43,984 nt of DNA from a virus. The stretch is taken from the IMG/VR virus record IMGVR_UViG_3300039106_000818, positions 1 through 43,984 of that record, one strand, 5' to 3'. Within the stretch, counting starts at the first letter, position 1. Every line of letters begins with the position of its first letter. Below, piece by piece: positions 16,145-23,678 of this stretch. The notes under the pieces were generated by a model that was given only the letters and a program-made list of their open reading frames with translations, made no database searches and had not been told where the DNA came from. The position numbers and the translations under genes were made by a program.

Positions 16145-16305
16145 TATTGCTTTCTCCTGAAATCTGGTTTGGGCTCTTCGTACTTGGGAGGCTGGTTTGT
16201 GAAAATGGGGCGCCAACTTGTCAGGCGCATCCAGGTTGCCTGAACATCAGCGCCGGGTGTCCACTTGAAATCAGAGTGGTCGGCTGGGACGGTTGGTAAG
16301 GCCAT
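16144..16305 (-). CDS. 53-residue hypothetical protein, first gene of the leftward operon
   Basis: This short gene encodes 53 residues (MALPTVPADHSDFKWTP...), rich in Pro and Trp with a basic end (DFRRKQ). AAAGGAAACC precedes the ATG. The stop and the next start share a base (TAATG), so translation is likely coupled. It is the first gene after the divergent control region. No family recognised. Confidence 0.7.
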   Translation of the reverse strand: MALPTVPADHSDFKWTPGADVQATWMRLTSWRPIFTNQPPKYEEPKPDFRRKQ

Positions 16306-16376
16306 GGTTTCCTTTAGCTGTTTCGGGGTCGCAATGTTAGCACTGCTTCCCGTTGTTTTTCAGGGATTTTGCTTGA

Positions 16377-16392
16377 GTTGCTAGAAAGCAAC
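16377..16392. promoter_or_regulatory. Candidate operator GTTGCT-AGAA-AGCAAC
   Basis: Perfect 6+4+6 palindrome in the divergent region next to the YdaS/Cro-like gene. Its TTGCTA half-site recurs as TAGCAA-N6-TTGCTA at 27677-27694 in the late divergent region, which suggests one regulator for both. Confidence 0.5.
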
Positions 16393-16396
16393 GCTT

Positions 16397-16406
16397 ACCT
16401 GCAGGT
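16397..16406. promoter_or_regulatory. Palindrome ACCTGCAGGT overlapping the repressor promoter
   Basis: Perfect 10-bp palindrome directly before the TATGAT -10-like box. Position suggests autoregulation of the downstream Cro-like gene; no second copy was found. Confidence 0.35.
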
Positions 16407-16421
16407 GTATGATCTTCCGAC

Positions 16422-16628
16422 ATGAATGCACACGAAATCATCATTTGCCTTGGCGGCCCGGGGGCGATCGCTCGATACTTGGGCATCACTTCCCCGGCCG
16501 TTAGCCAATGGCGCAACAAGAACCGCATACCTGCTGCAAGGGTGTCCGGCTTGGTGGCGCTGTCCCGTAAACTGCGTTGCCCGATCACCCCCGTGCAGAT
16601 GCGGCCTGACATCTTTGGAGAATCCTGA
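16422..16628 (+). CDS. YdaS/Cro-like helix-turn-helix repressor
   Basis: A 68-residue DNA-binding protein with the YdaS/Cro pattern: GGPGAIARYLGITSPAVSQW forms helices 2-3 and the recognition helix, followed by PAARVSGLVALSRKL and the family-typical ending MRPDIFGE. It should bind operators in the adjacent divergent region. The -10-like TATGAT is only 8 bp upstream of the ATG, so the mRNA could be leaderless, as lambda cI is from PRM. YdaS proteins occur in prophages as Cro-like regulators. First gene of the rightward early operon. Confidence 0.85.
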   Translation: MNAHEIIICLGGPGAIARYLGITSPAVSQWRNKNRIPAARVSGLVALSRKLRCPITPVQMRPDIFGES

Positions 16629-16629
16629 C

Positions 16630-16824
16630 ATGGCACGCCTGTCCTTTACCCTGTCCATCGCCACCCTGAGAGCGCTTGCCGAGGGGGAGATTTTAGTCAT
16701 GGAAATCGAAGACCAGGAGATGGAAGTCCTGCTGAGATGCGACCCTGACGAAGTGATCTACCTTCGAGACGCAATCAACGCCTCGATGATGGAATTCTTA
16801 CCAACCCCCACCTCAATAAATTGA
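16630..16824 (+). CDS. Small hypothetical protein
   Basis: A 64-residue acidic protein (MARLSFTLSIATLRALAEGEI..., then IEDQEMEVLLRCDPDEVIYLRDAI). The start at 16630 is chosen because GGAGAATCC precedes it and it follows the repressor stop by one base. Its TGA overlaps the next ATG (TGATG). No family recognised. Confidence 0.65.
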   Translation: MARLSFTLSIATLRALAEGEILVMEIEDQEMEVLLRCDPDEVIYLRDAINASMMEFLPTPTSIN

Positions 16825-16991
16825 TGAATGACGACGACGACACGCAAATCTACGTCAAGCCCTGGGTCGGACTGACGGATGAGGAGATCAAAGAAATCTG
16901 GCTGACAGGAGTTGATCGAGGCGATGACTGGCTTGATGTGCAAGGGATCGCCCGAGCTATTGAAACCAAGTTAAGGGCTAAAAACACATGA
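16824..16991 (+). CDS. 55-residue acidic phage protein (WxGLTDEEI type)
   Basis: A short gene coupled on both sides: its ATG overlaps the previous stop (TGATG) and its TGA overlaps the next ATG (ATGA). The protein starts with an acidic run (NDDDD), then WVGLTDEEIKEIW and ends GIARAIETKLRAKN. This 'LTDEEI ... ARAIE.KL' pattern recurs in small phage proteins of unknown function. Confidence 0.75.
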   Translation: MNDDDDTQIYVKPWVGLTDEEIKEIWLTGVDRGDDWLDVQGIARAIETKLRAKNT

Positions 16992-17632
16992 GCTACATCA
17001 TTGCATCACTGCCGCCCATGAAGTGCTTCGTGCGGCGCGAGTTCTTGTACAACGACCACAAGGGGCATGGCGAACTGGAGCCAGCCATCTGGGTCAGCCT
17101 CAAGGCGTTGCGTGGTCAGGTGTTCCGCATCGAGTCGCTGTTGCCCGCCTACGGTGCGCTGTACGACAAGCTGCCCATTCATGCGTATGTCTGGAAGGAA
17201 GACCACGGCGACCTGCCTATCGACACGCTCCAGTTATGGGACTGCATGGGCTACCGCTTCACGATCGTCGAGAAGATCGGCCTACGCAACCTGGGCGTCA
17301 AGTTCTTGGGCAAAGACCGTGAGTGGCACTTCGGGCGCTACCTGTTCACAGTGGATTTCTGCGCTGACGGCATGGATCTGGACACCGGGTTTACCGAGCA
17401 GGCCGAGGAGCACAAGTCGTTTAACTGGATCGCTCTCGACAACGGCCAGTTTGCCTGCCAGCCGAACAACCGCTGCCTGTGGTACGACCAGAGCCTGATC
17501 CCCGCAGAGACAAAGTTCCCTGATTTCCAAGCTGCTCAGAGGATATGGACGGTCGACGGCACGCGCAAGTGGTCGGCAGATGACAACTGGTTTTACAACA
17601 TCAAGGAGAAAGAATCATGCACATCAACGTAA
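16988..17632 (+). CDS. Conserved phage hypothetical protein
   Basis: A 214-residue aromatic-rich protein (FVRREFLYNDHKGHGELEPA, LLPAYGALYDKLPIHAYVW, LQLWDCMGYRFTIVEKIGL, QFACQPNNRCLWYDQSL). It resembles a phage protein group known from environmental phages without an assigned function. No signal peptide or membrane segment is seen. It overlaps the previous gene by 4 bp and the DUF5675 gene by 16 bp. Confidence 0.75.
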   Translation: MSYIIASLPPMKCFVRREFLYNDHKGHGELEPAIWVSLKALRGQVFRIESLLPAYGALYDKLPIHAYVWKEDHGDLPIDTLQLWDCMGYRFTIVEKIGLRNLGVKFLGKDREWHFGRYLFTVDFCADGMDLDTGFTEQAEEHKSFNWIALDNGQFACQPNNRCLWYDQSLIPAETKFPDFQAAQRIWTVDGTRKWSADDNWFYNIKEKESCTST

Positions 17633-18036
17633 TTAGAAACCCTTCGCGCGACGGCGCCACTACCGGTGAGCTGTTTATCGACGGCGCGTTTTTCTGTCAC
17701 ACCTTGGAGGACGAGGTTCGTGAAGTAGAAGGTTTGCCGGTAAAAGATTGGAAAGTTTACGGCGAAACCGCGATTCCAAGGGGCACTTACAAGCTTCTGG
17801 TAACGCACTCCACAAGGTTCAACTGCGACATGCCTTTGATTTCAGATGTTCCTGGTTACGCCGGCTGCCGAATTCACACTGGGAACAAGAAGGAAGACAC
17901 CGAGGGTTGTTTGCTTGTGGGGTTTGGCGAAGGCCAGTCAACTATTTCCCGGTCAAGAGACGCCTTCAACGAGCTCTTCCCAAAGATCAAGGACGCGATT
18001 GCCGAAGGCGAGACCGTCACGATCACTTTTGCTTGA
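17617..18036 (+). CDS. DUF5675 protein, L,D-transpeptidase-like fold
   Basis: A 139-residue protein of the DUF5675 type. Visible signatures are LEDEVRE, GETAIPRGTYKLLVTHSTRF and PGYAGCRIHTGNKKEDTEGCLLVG, the last resembling the HxG...GC catalytic segment of L,D-transpeptidases. There is no signal peptide. The family is common in phages, often near lysis or early genes; enzymatic activity is unproven. It is the only gene here with a plausible link to the cell wall. The start is preceded by AAGGAGAAAG inside the previous gene. Confidence 0.78.
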   Translation: MHINVIRNPSRDGATTGELFIDGAFFCHTLEDEVREVEGLPVKDWKVYGETAIPRGTYKLLVTHSTRFNCDMPLISDVPGYAGCRIHTGNKKEDTEGCLLVGFGEGQSTISRSRDAFNELFPKIKDAIAEGETVTITFA

Positions 18037-18046
18037 GGGGAAAAAC

Positions 18047-18292
18047 GTGGTTGGCATTCGATACAACCCCCGGCAAAACAAATGGATCGCTTCATTCAAA
18101 CACAAACACATCGGGACGTTTGTAACGGAAGAAGAAGCGATCGCCGCCCAGGCCAGGTACGACCCCTTGGGTGATAGCCCCCGGGGCCGGCGTGAAGGCC
18201 CGCGCCCGTTTGGCAGTTCGTTCTTTTCAATATCGGCCTCGAATTCCATCTTTACCATGGCCGAATTCAAAAGAACCCGGGTTTCAAGGTAA
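18047..18292 (+). CDS. AP2-domain DNA-binding protein without nuclease domain
   Basis: The GTG start at 18047 has GAGGGG 6 bases upstream, giving 81 residues. Residues 1-40 (VGIRYNPRQNKWIASFKHKH, then IGTFVTEEEAIAAQARYD) match the AP2 fold: three strands, then a helix after 'GTF.TEEEA'. In phages AP2 domains usually sit at the end of HNH homing endonucleases; here no HNH motif (paired His, Asn) is visible. The tail is basic and Ser/Phe-rich. It may be a remnant of a homing nuclease or a stand-alone DNA-binding protein. Confidence 0.72.
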   Translation: MVGIRYNPRQNKWIASFKHKHIGTFVTEEEAIAAQARYDPLGDSPRGRREGPRPFGSSFFSISASNSIFTMAEFKRTRVSR

Positions 18293-18304
18293 GTTTTTTA
18301 CCGA

Positions 18305-18330
18305 GTCGCGCGGATCGCGACAACTTTTTT
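18305..18330 (+). terminator. Possible intrinsic terminator
   Basis: GTCGCG-CGGAT-CGCGAC hairpin followed by AAC and six T. The 3-base gap before the T-run weakens it. It would partly separate the small early genes from the primase-helicase transcript. Confidence 0.5.
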
Positions 18331-18340
18331 AGAGATTGAT

Positions 18341-18529
18341 ATGACAGCCAGACAACTGTATTTTGAAGACCTGTTGCTCGATTGCACGGCCGCAGCCAAA
18401 GCAATGGAGATCCCCCTTGAGCAACGTGGCGAGGTGGTTGCCGCTTTAGTTCTTTCCGACAGCTACAACGGCTTGCGAAAGGCCATCATTCAGGCTGAAG
18501 CTTTGCGTGCTGGACGGGCTCAGTCATGA
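18341..18529 (+). CDS. Small hypothetical protein upstream of the primase
   Basis: A 62-residue helical protein (QLYFEDLLLDCTAAAKAMEIP, VVAALVLSDSYNGLRKAII). Not recognised. It ends with an ATGA overlap into the primase-helicase gene, so it is coupled to it. The preceding hairpin and T-run end 10 bp upstream; AGAGATTGAT is a poor ribosome site. Confidence 0.65.
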   Translation: MTARQLYFEDLLLDCTAAAKAMEIPLEQRGEVVAALVLSDSYNGLRKAIIQAEALRAGRAQS

Positions 18530-20844
18530 CCCGCCCGACCGTACTGCCAGTCTTGCTGGGTGGCATCCCTGACGGCCTGCAGGCTGTCAACGCTTGGGTG
18601 ATGTGGCGTCTGACAAAGCGCACCAAGCCGAACGGCGAGACCGTCTGGACCAAGGTGCCCTTCACCACTGGCGGCAAGCCGGCCAGCTCTACCGACCCGT
18701 CTACCTGGACCGACTTCGGCTCGGTCTGCGACACCCTGATATTTGAAGAAGGCTTCGACGGCATTGGTCTGGTGCTGGGTGAGCACGCTCACGGCATCGA
18801 CCTTGACGATTGTCGCGCTCCTGATGGGACCTTGACGCCATTGGCCCAGGAAGTCTTGGACCGGGTCGACGGTTACGCAGAGGTGTCGCCAAGCGGCACG
18901 GGCATCAAGATATTTGCAAAGACAAACCTCGACGGCTCGCGCACCAAGAAGGCTGACGGTGTTGAGCTGTACCGGGACGGCCGATACTTCACTGTCACTG
19001 GCCACCAAATCAACGGCCACGGCCTGGTCTCTCCCGCAGTGCAGGATCTGGGTTGGTTGGTTCAGAAAGTTTGGAACGAAAATCTTTCTGCAGAAAGCTT
19101 TGCTGGCGACGCAGGCGAGATCGCCCTGGCCAACTACAAGCCGCCTCTTGAAGACTGGGACATCGACCGGGTGGTGGACGAGGTCCTGGTGCACATCGAC
19201 CCCGACGGCGGTTACGAGGACTGGCTAAAGGTAGGGGCCGCTCTGCACCACCAGGGCGGTGGCGACTCAGAGTGGCTTGACGCCTGGGACAACTGGAGCT
19301 CTGGCTCTGGAAAGTGGGTCGAGGGCTACTGCGCAGACAAGTGGTCTTCTTTCAGCACCCAGCGTGCCGGCGGTAAGGGCGCCCTGACCCTGGCCTCCCT
19401 GCTCAAGAAGACCAGCGAGGTCAGGTCGGGCGTGGCCAGATCCGCGCGTGATGTTCAGATGTCGGATCTGCTGGCCAGGGTGCTGGCGATCACGGACCCG
19501 CGAGACCTGCAGGAAAAGATTGCGGCCTCGATTGCACACAACGCCGACTACACAGACGTGGAGAGGGCTCAGTTCGCGGCTGCGATCCAGGCTCAAGCGC
19601 GCTGCTTGGGCACCAAGCTGGAGATCGGCACGGTGCGCGGCTGGCTGCGGCCCAGGGTGCGTGCGTCGTTCCCACATCTGAACGACGACGGTCACCCCCT
19701 GTGCACGATCGAGAACCTGGAGGTGCTGCTGAGCCGGCTGGGCGTAGTGGTGCGTTACAACATGATTTCAAAGGCCACCGAGATTCTGATACCTGACTCG
19801 GCTTTTTCCAGGGACAACAAGGACAACGCCGCGATCGCTGACATCCTGTCCGCATGCGAGAAGGCGCGCATGTCGACCAAGTTCGTGCCCCAGTTCCTGC
19901 TTCGCATTGCAGACGCCAACGCATACAACCCGGTGGCGGCGTGGGTGGAGTCGGTGCCGTGGGACGGGGTGTCTAGGTTGGGGCGCTTTTTTAAGACTGT
20001 GGATTGCGGCGGGGCGATGGACCAGGGTTTGAAGGAGCTGCTGATGCGCAAGTGGCTGGTCCAGGCTATCGGTGCCGCGTTTTCTTTGGACGGCATCGCG
20101 GCCCAGGGCATCCTGACTTTCAGCGGGCCGCAGAACATCGGCAAGACGACCTGGTTCAACCGGCTGGCGCCGGAAGCTTTGGGGGTGATCCACACCGGGC
20201 ACACCCTGGACGTGCGTTCCAAGGACTCCCAGTTGATCGCACTTCGGTTCTGGATCGTGGAGCTGGGCGAAATTGACGCGACATTCCGAAAAAGCGACGT
20301 GTCCGCGCTGAAGTCGTTTGCCACTCAGGCTGTCGACTCGATTCGTCGGCCATACGCCATGACCGAATCCACATACGGGCGGCGCACAGTGTTTGGAGCG
20401 ACGGTGAACGACAGCGAGTTCCTGTCCGACCCGACAGGCAACCGTCGTTTCTGGACGATCCCGGCGGTTGAGTTTGTGCCTGATGCGGGGTTGGACATGC
20501 AACAGCTTTGGGCCGAGGTCCTTGGGTTGTATCGCGGCGGTGATCGTTGGTACTTGTCGATGGCTGAGGCGGCTTTGCTTGGCGAGCACAACTCTGACTT
20601 CACCGTGACCAACCCGATTGATGAGCGTATTGCTGCGGGGTTTGCATGGGCGGGTCTTTTGGAGTGTTGCGAGTGGGCCACGGCGAGCGATGTGCTGATT
20701 CGCGTGGGGGTCAAAGACCCGACACTTCCGCAGATGTTGGCCGCGTCAAGGGCACTACGAAAACTCAACGGTGAGAAGCGAAGAAAGTCGAACGGCAAGG
20801 TGTTGTTCGCGATTCCTGGTGCCGGAACCGACTTTTTAGGGTAA
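18526..20844 (+). CDS. Primase-polymerase / VapE-type helicase
   Basis: A 772-residue replication protein. The N-terminal third is a prim-pol-like domain: GIDLDDC (about 88-94, acidic metal site), SPSGTGIKIFA (about 124-134) and ELYRDGRYFTVTG (about 146-158). A PriCT-2-like linker follows (GYEDWLKVGAALHH, WDNWSSGSGKW). The C-terminal part is a Virulence-associated E (PF05272) superfamily 3-like ATPase with Walker A GPQNIGKTT (about 535-543), Walker B-like FWIVELGEID, and NDSEFLSDPTGNRRFW. It should make primers and unwind DNA at the origin. The iteron-like region starts at its last codons. Frame, motifs and length agree well. Confidence 0.93.
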   Translation: MTRPTVLPVLLGGIPDGLQAVNAWVMWRLTKRTKPNGETVWTKVPFTTGGKPASSTDPSTWTDFGSVCDTLIFEEGFDGIGLVLGEHAHGIDLDDCRAPDGTLTPLAQEVLDRVDGYAEVSPSGTGIKIFAKTNLDGSRTKKADGVELYRDGRYFTVTGHQINGHGLVSPAVQDLGWLVQKVWNENLSAESFAGDAGEIALANYKPPLEDWDIDRVVDEVLVHIDPDGGYEDWLKVGAALHHQGGGDSEWLDAWDNWSSGSGKWVEGYCADKWSSFSTQRAGGKGALTLASLLKKTSEVRSGVARSARDVQMSDLLARVLAITDPRDLQEKIAASIAHNADYTDVERAQFAAAIQAQARCLGTKLEIGTVRGWLRPRVRASFPHLNDDGHPLCTIENLEVLLSRLGVVVRYNMISKATEILIPDSAFSRDNKDNAAIADILSACEKARMSTKFVPQFLLRIADANAYNPVAAWVESVPWDGVSRLGRFFKTVDCGGAMDQGLKELLMRKWLVQAIGAAFSLDGIAAQGILTFSGPQNIGKTTWFNRLAPEALGVIHTGHTLDVRSKDSQLIALRFWIVELGEIDATFRKSDVSALKSFATQAVDSIRRPYAMTESTYGRRTVFGATVNDSEFLSDPTGNRRFWTIPAVEFVPDAGLDMQQLWAEVLGLYRGGDRWYLSMAEAALLGEHNSDFTVTNPIDERIAAGFAWAGLLECCEWATASDVLIRVGVKDPTLPQMLAASRALRKLNGEKRRKSNGKVLFAIPGAGTDFLG

Positions 20845-21043
20845 GAGGGCACAAGAAAGGGCCTGCTACCCTGGTCTGTTACCCTGTCCTAAGTCCTTGA
20901 TTCTTCTACTCTTTCTACTATTTAGGGTAATAGGGTAATAGAAATAGAAGCTTATAGGAGGAAGGATAATTGAAGGTTATAAAAACACAGTCTAGCTATA
21001 TATATGTTTGAAAAAGGGGTAGTGCCCTTGCCCTGTTACCCTG
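20837..21043. repeat. Iteron-like TTACCCT/AGGGTAA cluster, candidate replication origin
   Basis: Six copies of (T)TACCCT in either orientation lie within 207 bp: TAGGGTAA 20837, CTACCCTG 20866, GTTACCCTG 20878, TTAGGGTAA 20922, TAGGGTAA 20931 and GTTACCCTG 21035. Between the fifth and sixth copies is the most AT-rich stretch around (20939-21010, including TCTAGCTATATATATG). The gap has no gene (20845-21058) and sits directly after the primase-helicase. Short repeats plus an AT-rich unwinding stretch next to an SF3-type helicase gene fit a phage origin; a regulator-binding array is the alternative. Confidence 0.6.
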
Positions 21044-21058
21044 AAAGGAGTTTCTAAA

Positions 21059-21322
21059 ATGCTGGAACAAACGATCGAACGACGACTGGTGGACAAGGTG
21101 AAAGCGGCCGGAGGCTTGGCCTTGAAATGGACCGCGCCTGGTTTTGCTGGGGTGCCTGACCGGATTGTGTTTTTGCAAAACCGGGTCGTTTTTGTGGAGC
21201 TGAAAGCCCCTGGCAAGAAGCTGGCGCCGCTGCAGGCGAGGGTGCACCAGATGCTGCAGGCTTTGGGCGCTGACGTGAGAACGGTCGACAGCTATGCAGG
21301 CGTGGACGAGGTGGTGGGATGA
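21059..21322 (+). CDS. VRR-NUC nuclease domain protein
   Basis: An 87-residue stand-alone VRR-NUC protein, a PD-(D/E)XK fold. The core is GVPDRIVFL (catalytic Asp) and VVFVELKAPGKKL (E-x-K), with a helix QARVHQMLQALGADV afterwards. It starts with the family pattern LEQTIERRLVDKVKAAGG. Such proteins act as structure-specific nucleases and in phages pair with the SNF2 helicase downstream. AAAGGAG precedes the ATG; the stop overlaps the helicase start by ATGA. Confidence 0.93.
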   Translation: MLEQTIERRLVDKVKAAGGLALKWTAPGFAGVPDRIVFLQNRVVFVELKAPGKKLAPLQARVHQMLQALGADVRTVDSYAGVDEVVG

Positions 21323-22674
21323 GGACGCGTGCCGAATTCAGGCCTTACCAGCACCAGGCCGAAGCCTTTGCCCTGGCCAACCGGCGGTCCTACCTGGCAG
21401 CCAAAGCAGGCGCCGGCAAGACTGCGGTCGCCCTGGCGGTAATCGACAAGTTGATGTTTGATACTTTTGAAGTCAGCAAGGTTTTGGTGGTGGCGCCAAA
21501 GAGGGTGGCACGGCAATGGCCAGGAGAGGCCCAAGGATGGGCGTTTGGCAGGGGTTTGGGGTTCAGGGTATACGTGGGTAGCCCGGATGAGCGTAGAGAG
21601 GCTTTGGCGGCTTCCTACGACGTTTTGACTTGCAGTTTCGAGCACTTCCCTGAACTGGTGAAGCAGTTCAAGCTGGCCGACTGGCCGTTCGACCTGGTGA
21701 TCTTCGACGAGGCCAGCAGGCTGAGGAAGGGAGGGCGCAAGGGAAGCGTGGGCTGGAAGGCGATGAACGCGATCAGCAGCAAGACCCAGGCGCGAATCAT
21801 GCTGATGAGCGGCAGCCCCAGGCCCGGCACCGCGCATGAGTTGTTTGCGCCGGTGTTCATTCTGGACCAGGGGGCCAGGCTGGGCACCACACTGACTGGC
21901 TTCCGTGCTGAATACCTTGAGCCGAACAAGCAGAACCGCAGCAACGGCCAAGTCTATAGCTGGAAGCTGCGCAAAGGCATGGAGCAGGCCCTTTACAACA
22001 AGATCGGGGATCTGTACTTCGCAGTGGCGCCAGACCTGGGGCTGAAGTCAGTGGTGATCGACCGATACATCGCATTGCCCAAAGAAGTTGAGAAGGCCTG
22101 CACAGATCTGCAAAGCAACATGGTGCTTGACTTCGATGAACTTGTGCTGACAGCAGCAAGCCAGGGGACAGTGGCTGGCAAGCTTCACCAGATGTGCCAG
22201 GGTGCAGTGTTCGGGGACAACGGCAAGGTCCAGGTGCTGCACGAAGAGAAGCTCGATGAGCTTGAACAGATTGTCGGGGAAGAGCCCGTGATCGTGGCCT
22301 ACTGGTACACGCACGACCTGGCAAGGCTCAAGGCCAGGTTTCCAAACGCGGTAGACGTGTCTACTGACGCCGGCATGGCAGCGGCCCAGGCGGGAAAGGT
22401 GGACATCGCCTTGCTGCACCCAGGCAGCGCCGGCCACGGCATCGACGGCCTGCAGAAGAGGTTCAGCAGCATTGCCTGGTTCACGATCCCGGCGAGCTTT
22501 GAGATGTACGACCAGACCAACAAGCGAATCGTCAGGTCAGGCCAAAAAGAAACCGTCAGCATCTATCGGATCATTGCGGGCAACGGGATCGCTGACGAGA
22601 GACTACTGGCCGGGCTGTACGCCAAAGAGCGTGAGCAGGACGCATTCTTTAATCACTTGGAGAGCAAAGCATGA
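21319..22674 (+). CDS. SNF2/DEAD-like phage helicase
   Basis: A 451-residue superfamily 2 ATPase. Motif I is AKAGAGKTAVA (about 29-38), motif II is IFDEASRLR (about 127-135), motif III is MLMSGSPRPGT, and the C-terminal motifs include STDAGMAAAQAG, LLHPGSAGHGIDGLQ and NKRIVRSGQKETV (motif VI arginine). The family is the phage SNF2-like helicase that neighbours VRR-NUC, where it is thought to remodel replication forks or recombination intermediates. It overlaps the VRR-NUC stop and the following gene start (both ATGA). Confidence 0.92.
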   Translation: MRTRAEFRPYQHQAEAFALANRRSYLAAKAGAGKTAVALAVIDKLMFDTFEVSKVLVVAPKRVARQWPGEAQGWAFGRGLGFRVYVGSPDERREALAASYDVLTCSFEHFPELVKQFKLADWPFDLVIFDEASRLRKGGRKGSVGWKAMNAISSKTQARIMLMSGSPRPGTAHELFAPVFILDQGARLGTTLTGFRAEYLEPNKQNRSNGQVYSWKLRKGMEQALYNKIGDLYFAVAPDLGLKSVVIDRYIALPKEVEKACTDLQSNMVLDFDELVLTAASQGTVAGKLHQMCQGAVFGDNGKVQVLHEEKLDELEQIVGEEPVIVAYWYTHDLARLKARFPNAVDVSTDAGMAAAQAGKVDIALLHPGSAGHGIDGLQKRFSSIAWFTIPASFEMYDQTNKRIVRSGQKETVSIYRIIAGNGIADERLLAGLYAKEREQDAFFNHLESKA

Positions 22675-23126
22675 CCAGCAGAGAGAAGATTACCAGCGCA
22701 CACGCAAGCAAGAACCTGCAGGACCGGCCGTCAGGGGAGATTGGGGACATCGACATCATTCGTGCTTGTGGGATGGCTGGGCAGAGCAACCCCCTTGGGC
22801 TGTCAATCTGGCGCTGGCGGTACGCCGGGGACAACCGGGAACTGGCCAGGATCGCAGAGGCATTGATGGGCCTGGGCCACGACGTTACGGTAGTGCTCAC
22901 CGTGCTGCAGCACCTGAACCGGGAAGTGTGCCCGGGGTGCATGGGACGTGGTTACGGTGTGGTGGACGGCACGCCCATGTTGAATGGGCAGGTGTGCGTG
23001 GAGTGTAGGGGAACCGGGAAAAGGCAACTTCAAGGCAAGGCCGAACTGGCCTTGGTTGAAGTGATCATGCGTTTGGAGCAGGATATTTCGACAAGCATCA
23101 GCCGGAAATTGGGGCCGACCCCCTGA
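22671..23126 (+). CDS. DnaJ-type zinc-finger protein, candidate Q-like antiterminator
   Basis: A 151-residue protein. C87, C90, C109 and C112 form CPGCMGRGYG ... CVECRGTGKR, a DnaJ-like zinc-binding pair. The N-terminal half (IDIIRACGMAGQSNPLGLSIWRWR) is helical and basic. Q antiterminators of phages such as 82 and 21 carry a comparable CxxCxGxG...CxxCxGTG element and are the last gene of the early operon, as here. This would fit with the promoter-plus-terminator units at 27707 and 34385. The zinc finger is certain from sequence; the antiterminator role is inference. It overlaps the opposing gene by 29 bp at its 3' end. Confidence 0.7.
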   Translation: MTSREKITSAHASKNLQDRPSGEIGDIDIIRACGMAGQSNPLGLSIWRWRYAGDNRELARIAEALMGLGHDVTVVLTVLQHLNREVCPGCMGRGYGVVDGTPMLNGQVCVECRGTGKRQLQGKAELALVEVIMRLEQDISTSISRKLGPTP

Positions 23127-23493
23127 TGACCTGGCCGCAGCATGCGCAGATCTTCCGGTCTTTGCGCCGGGTCAGGGCCCGGTGCACTGCAGACTCATTC
23201 ACGCCTGCCTGCTTGGAAGCAGAGTAGACGGTCATGCCGTCGTCCAGCACTAGGTCCACGGCCTGCATGGTGCGGGACTTGGAAGCGTCGTCAACCCTCT
23301 TGGTCCAGATGGCTACGGACTTGTCTGGCCAGGCGGCAGGCTTTGAAGTGAATGCTGAGCACGACAACTTGCCTGCGTTGTCCCAGGCTACCAGGTAACG
23401 CAGATCATCACGATCGGACATCACCCGAAGCTTGTGGCGGACGTTGTCTGTCCAGGCCAGGTCGAGGAAAGATTCAAATGACAGGTTGTTCAT
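23098..23493 (-). CDS. HTH protein with C-terminal CxxC
   Basis: The start at 23493 (MNNLSFESFLDLAW) is chosen because the ATG overlaps the upstream stop (ATGA); an in-frame extension to 23595 is unlikely. The 131-residue protein ends with a helix-turn-helix (GMTVYSASKQAGVNESAVHRAL) followed by a zinc-ribbon-like ICACCGQVI. It is the last gene of the leftward small-gene operon and overlaps the opposing zinc-finger gene tail-to-tail. Likely a DNA-binding regulator; the target is unknown. Confidence 0.75.
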   Translation of the reverse strand: MNNLSFESFLDLAWTDNVRHKLRVMSDRDDLRYLVAWDNAGKLSCSAFTSKPAAWPDKSVAIWTKRVDDASKSRTMQAVDLVLDDGMTVYSASKQAGVNESAVHRALTRRKDRKICACCGQVIRGSAPISG

Positions 23494-23678
23494 ATCTTGG
23501 CCTGCCTTTCCCGCAATGCGTCGATCTCGGCCCACAACTTTGTGGCGTAGTCGGTTGAGATCTGGTCTTTCCAGAGGTCGAGGGTGTCGTAGCAATCGAA
23601 CATGGCGCGCCTGCAGGTGTAAAAGTCGTAAGACTTCACCTTGGCCACGAAAATTTGGTGCCAGTCGCTGTAAGTCAT
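23490..23678 (-). CDS. Small hypothetical protein
   Basis: A 62-residue protein, aromatic and charged (MTYSDWHQIFVAKVKSYDFY, LDLWKDQISTDYATKLWAEID). Not recognised. Both ends overlap neighbours by ATGA, so it is translated in a chain with them. Confidence 0.7.
   Translation of the reverse strand: MTYSDWHQIFVAKVKSYDFYTCRRAMFDCYDTLDLWKDQISTDYATKLWAEIDALRERQAKI

Larger units (their letters stand above)
16306..16421. promoter_or_regulatory. Divergent control region between the early operons
   Basis: These 116 bp separate leftward and rightward early genes. A possible leftward promoter is CTGAAA (16363-16358) - 18 bp - TAACAT (16339-16334), 4 of 6 matches each. On the right, TATGAT (16408-16413) lies only 8 bp before the ATG of the repressor-like gene, without a good -35 box. 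Two perfect palindromes occupy the middle (16377-16392 and 16397-16406). The arrangement resembles lambdoid early control regions. Confidence 0.55.
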
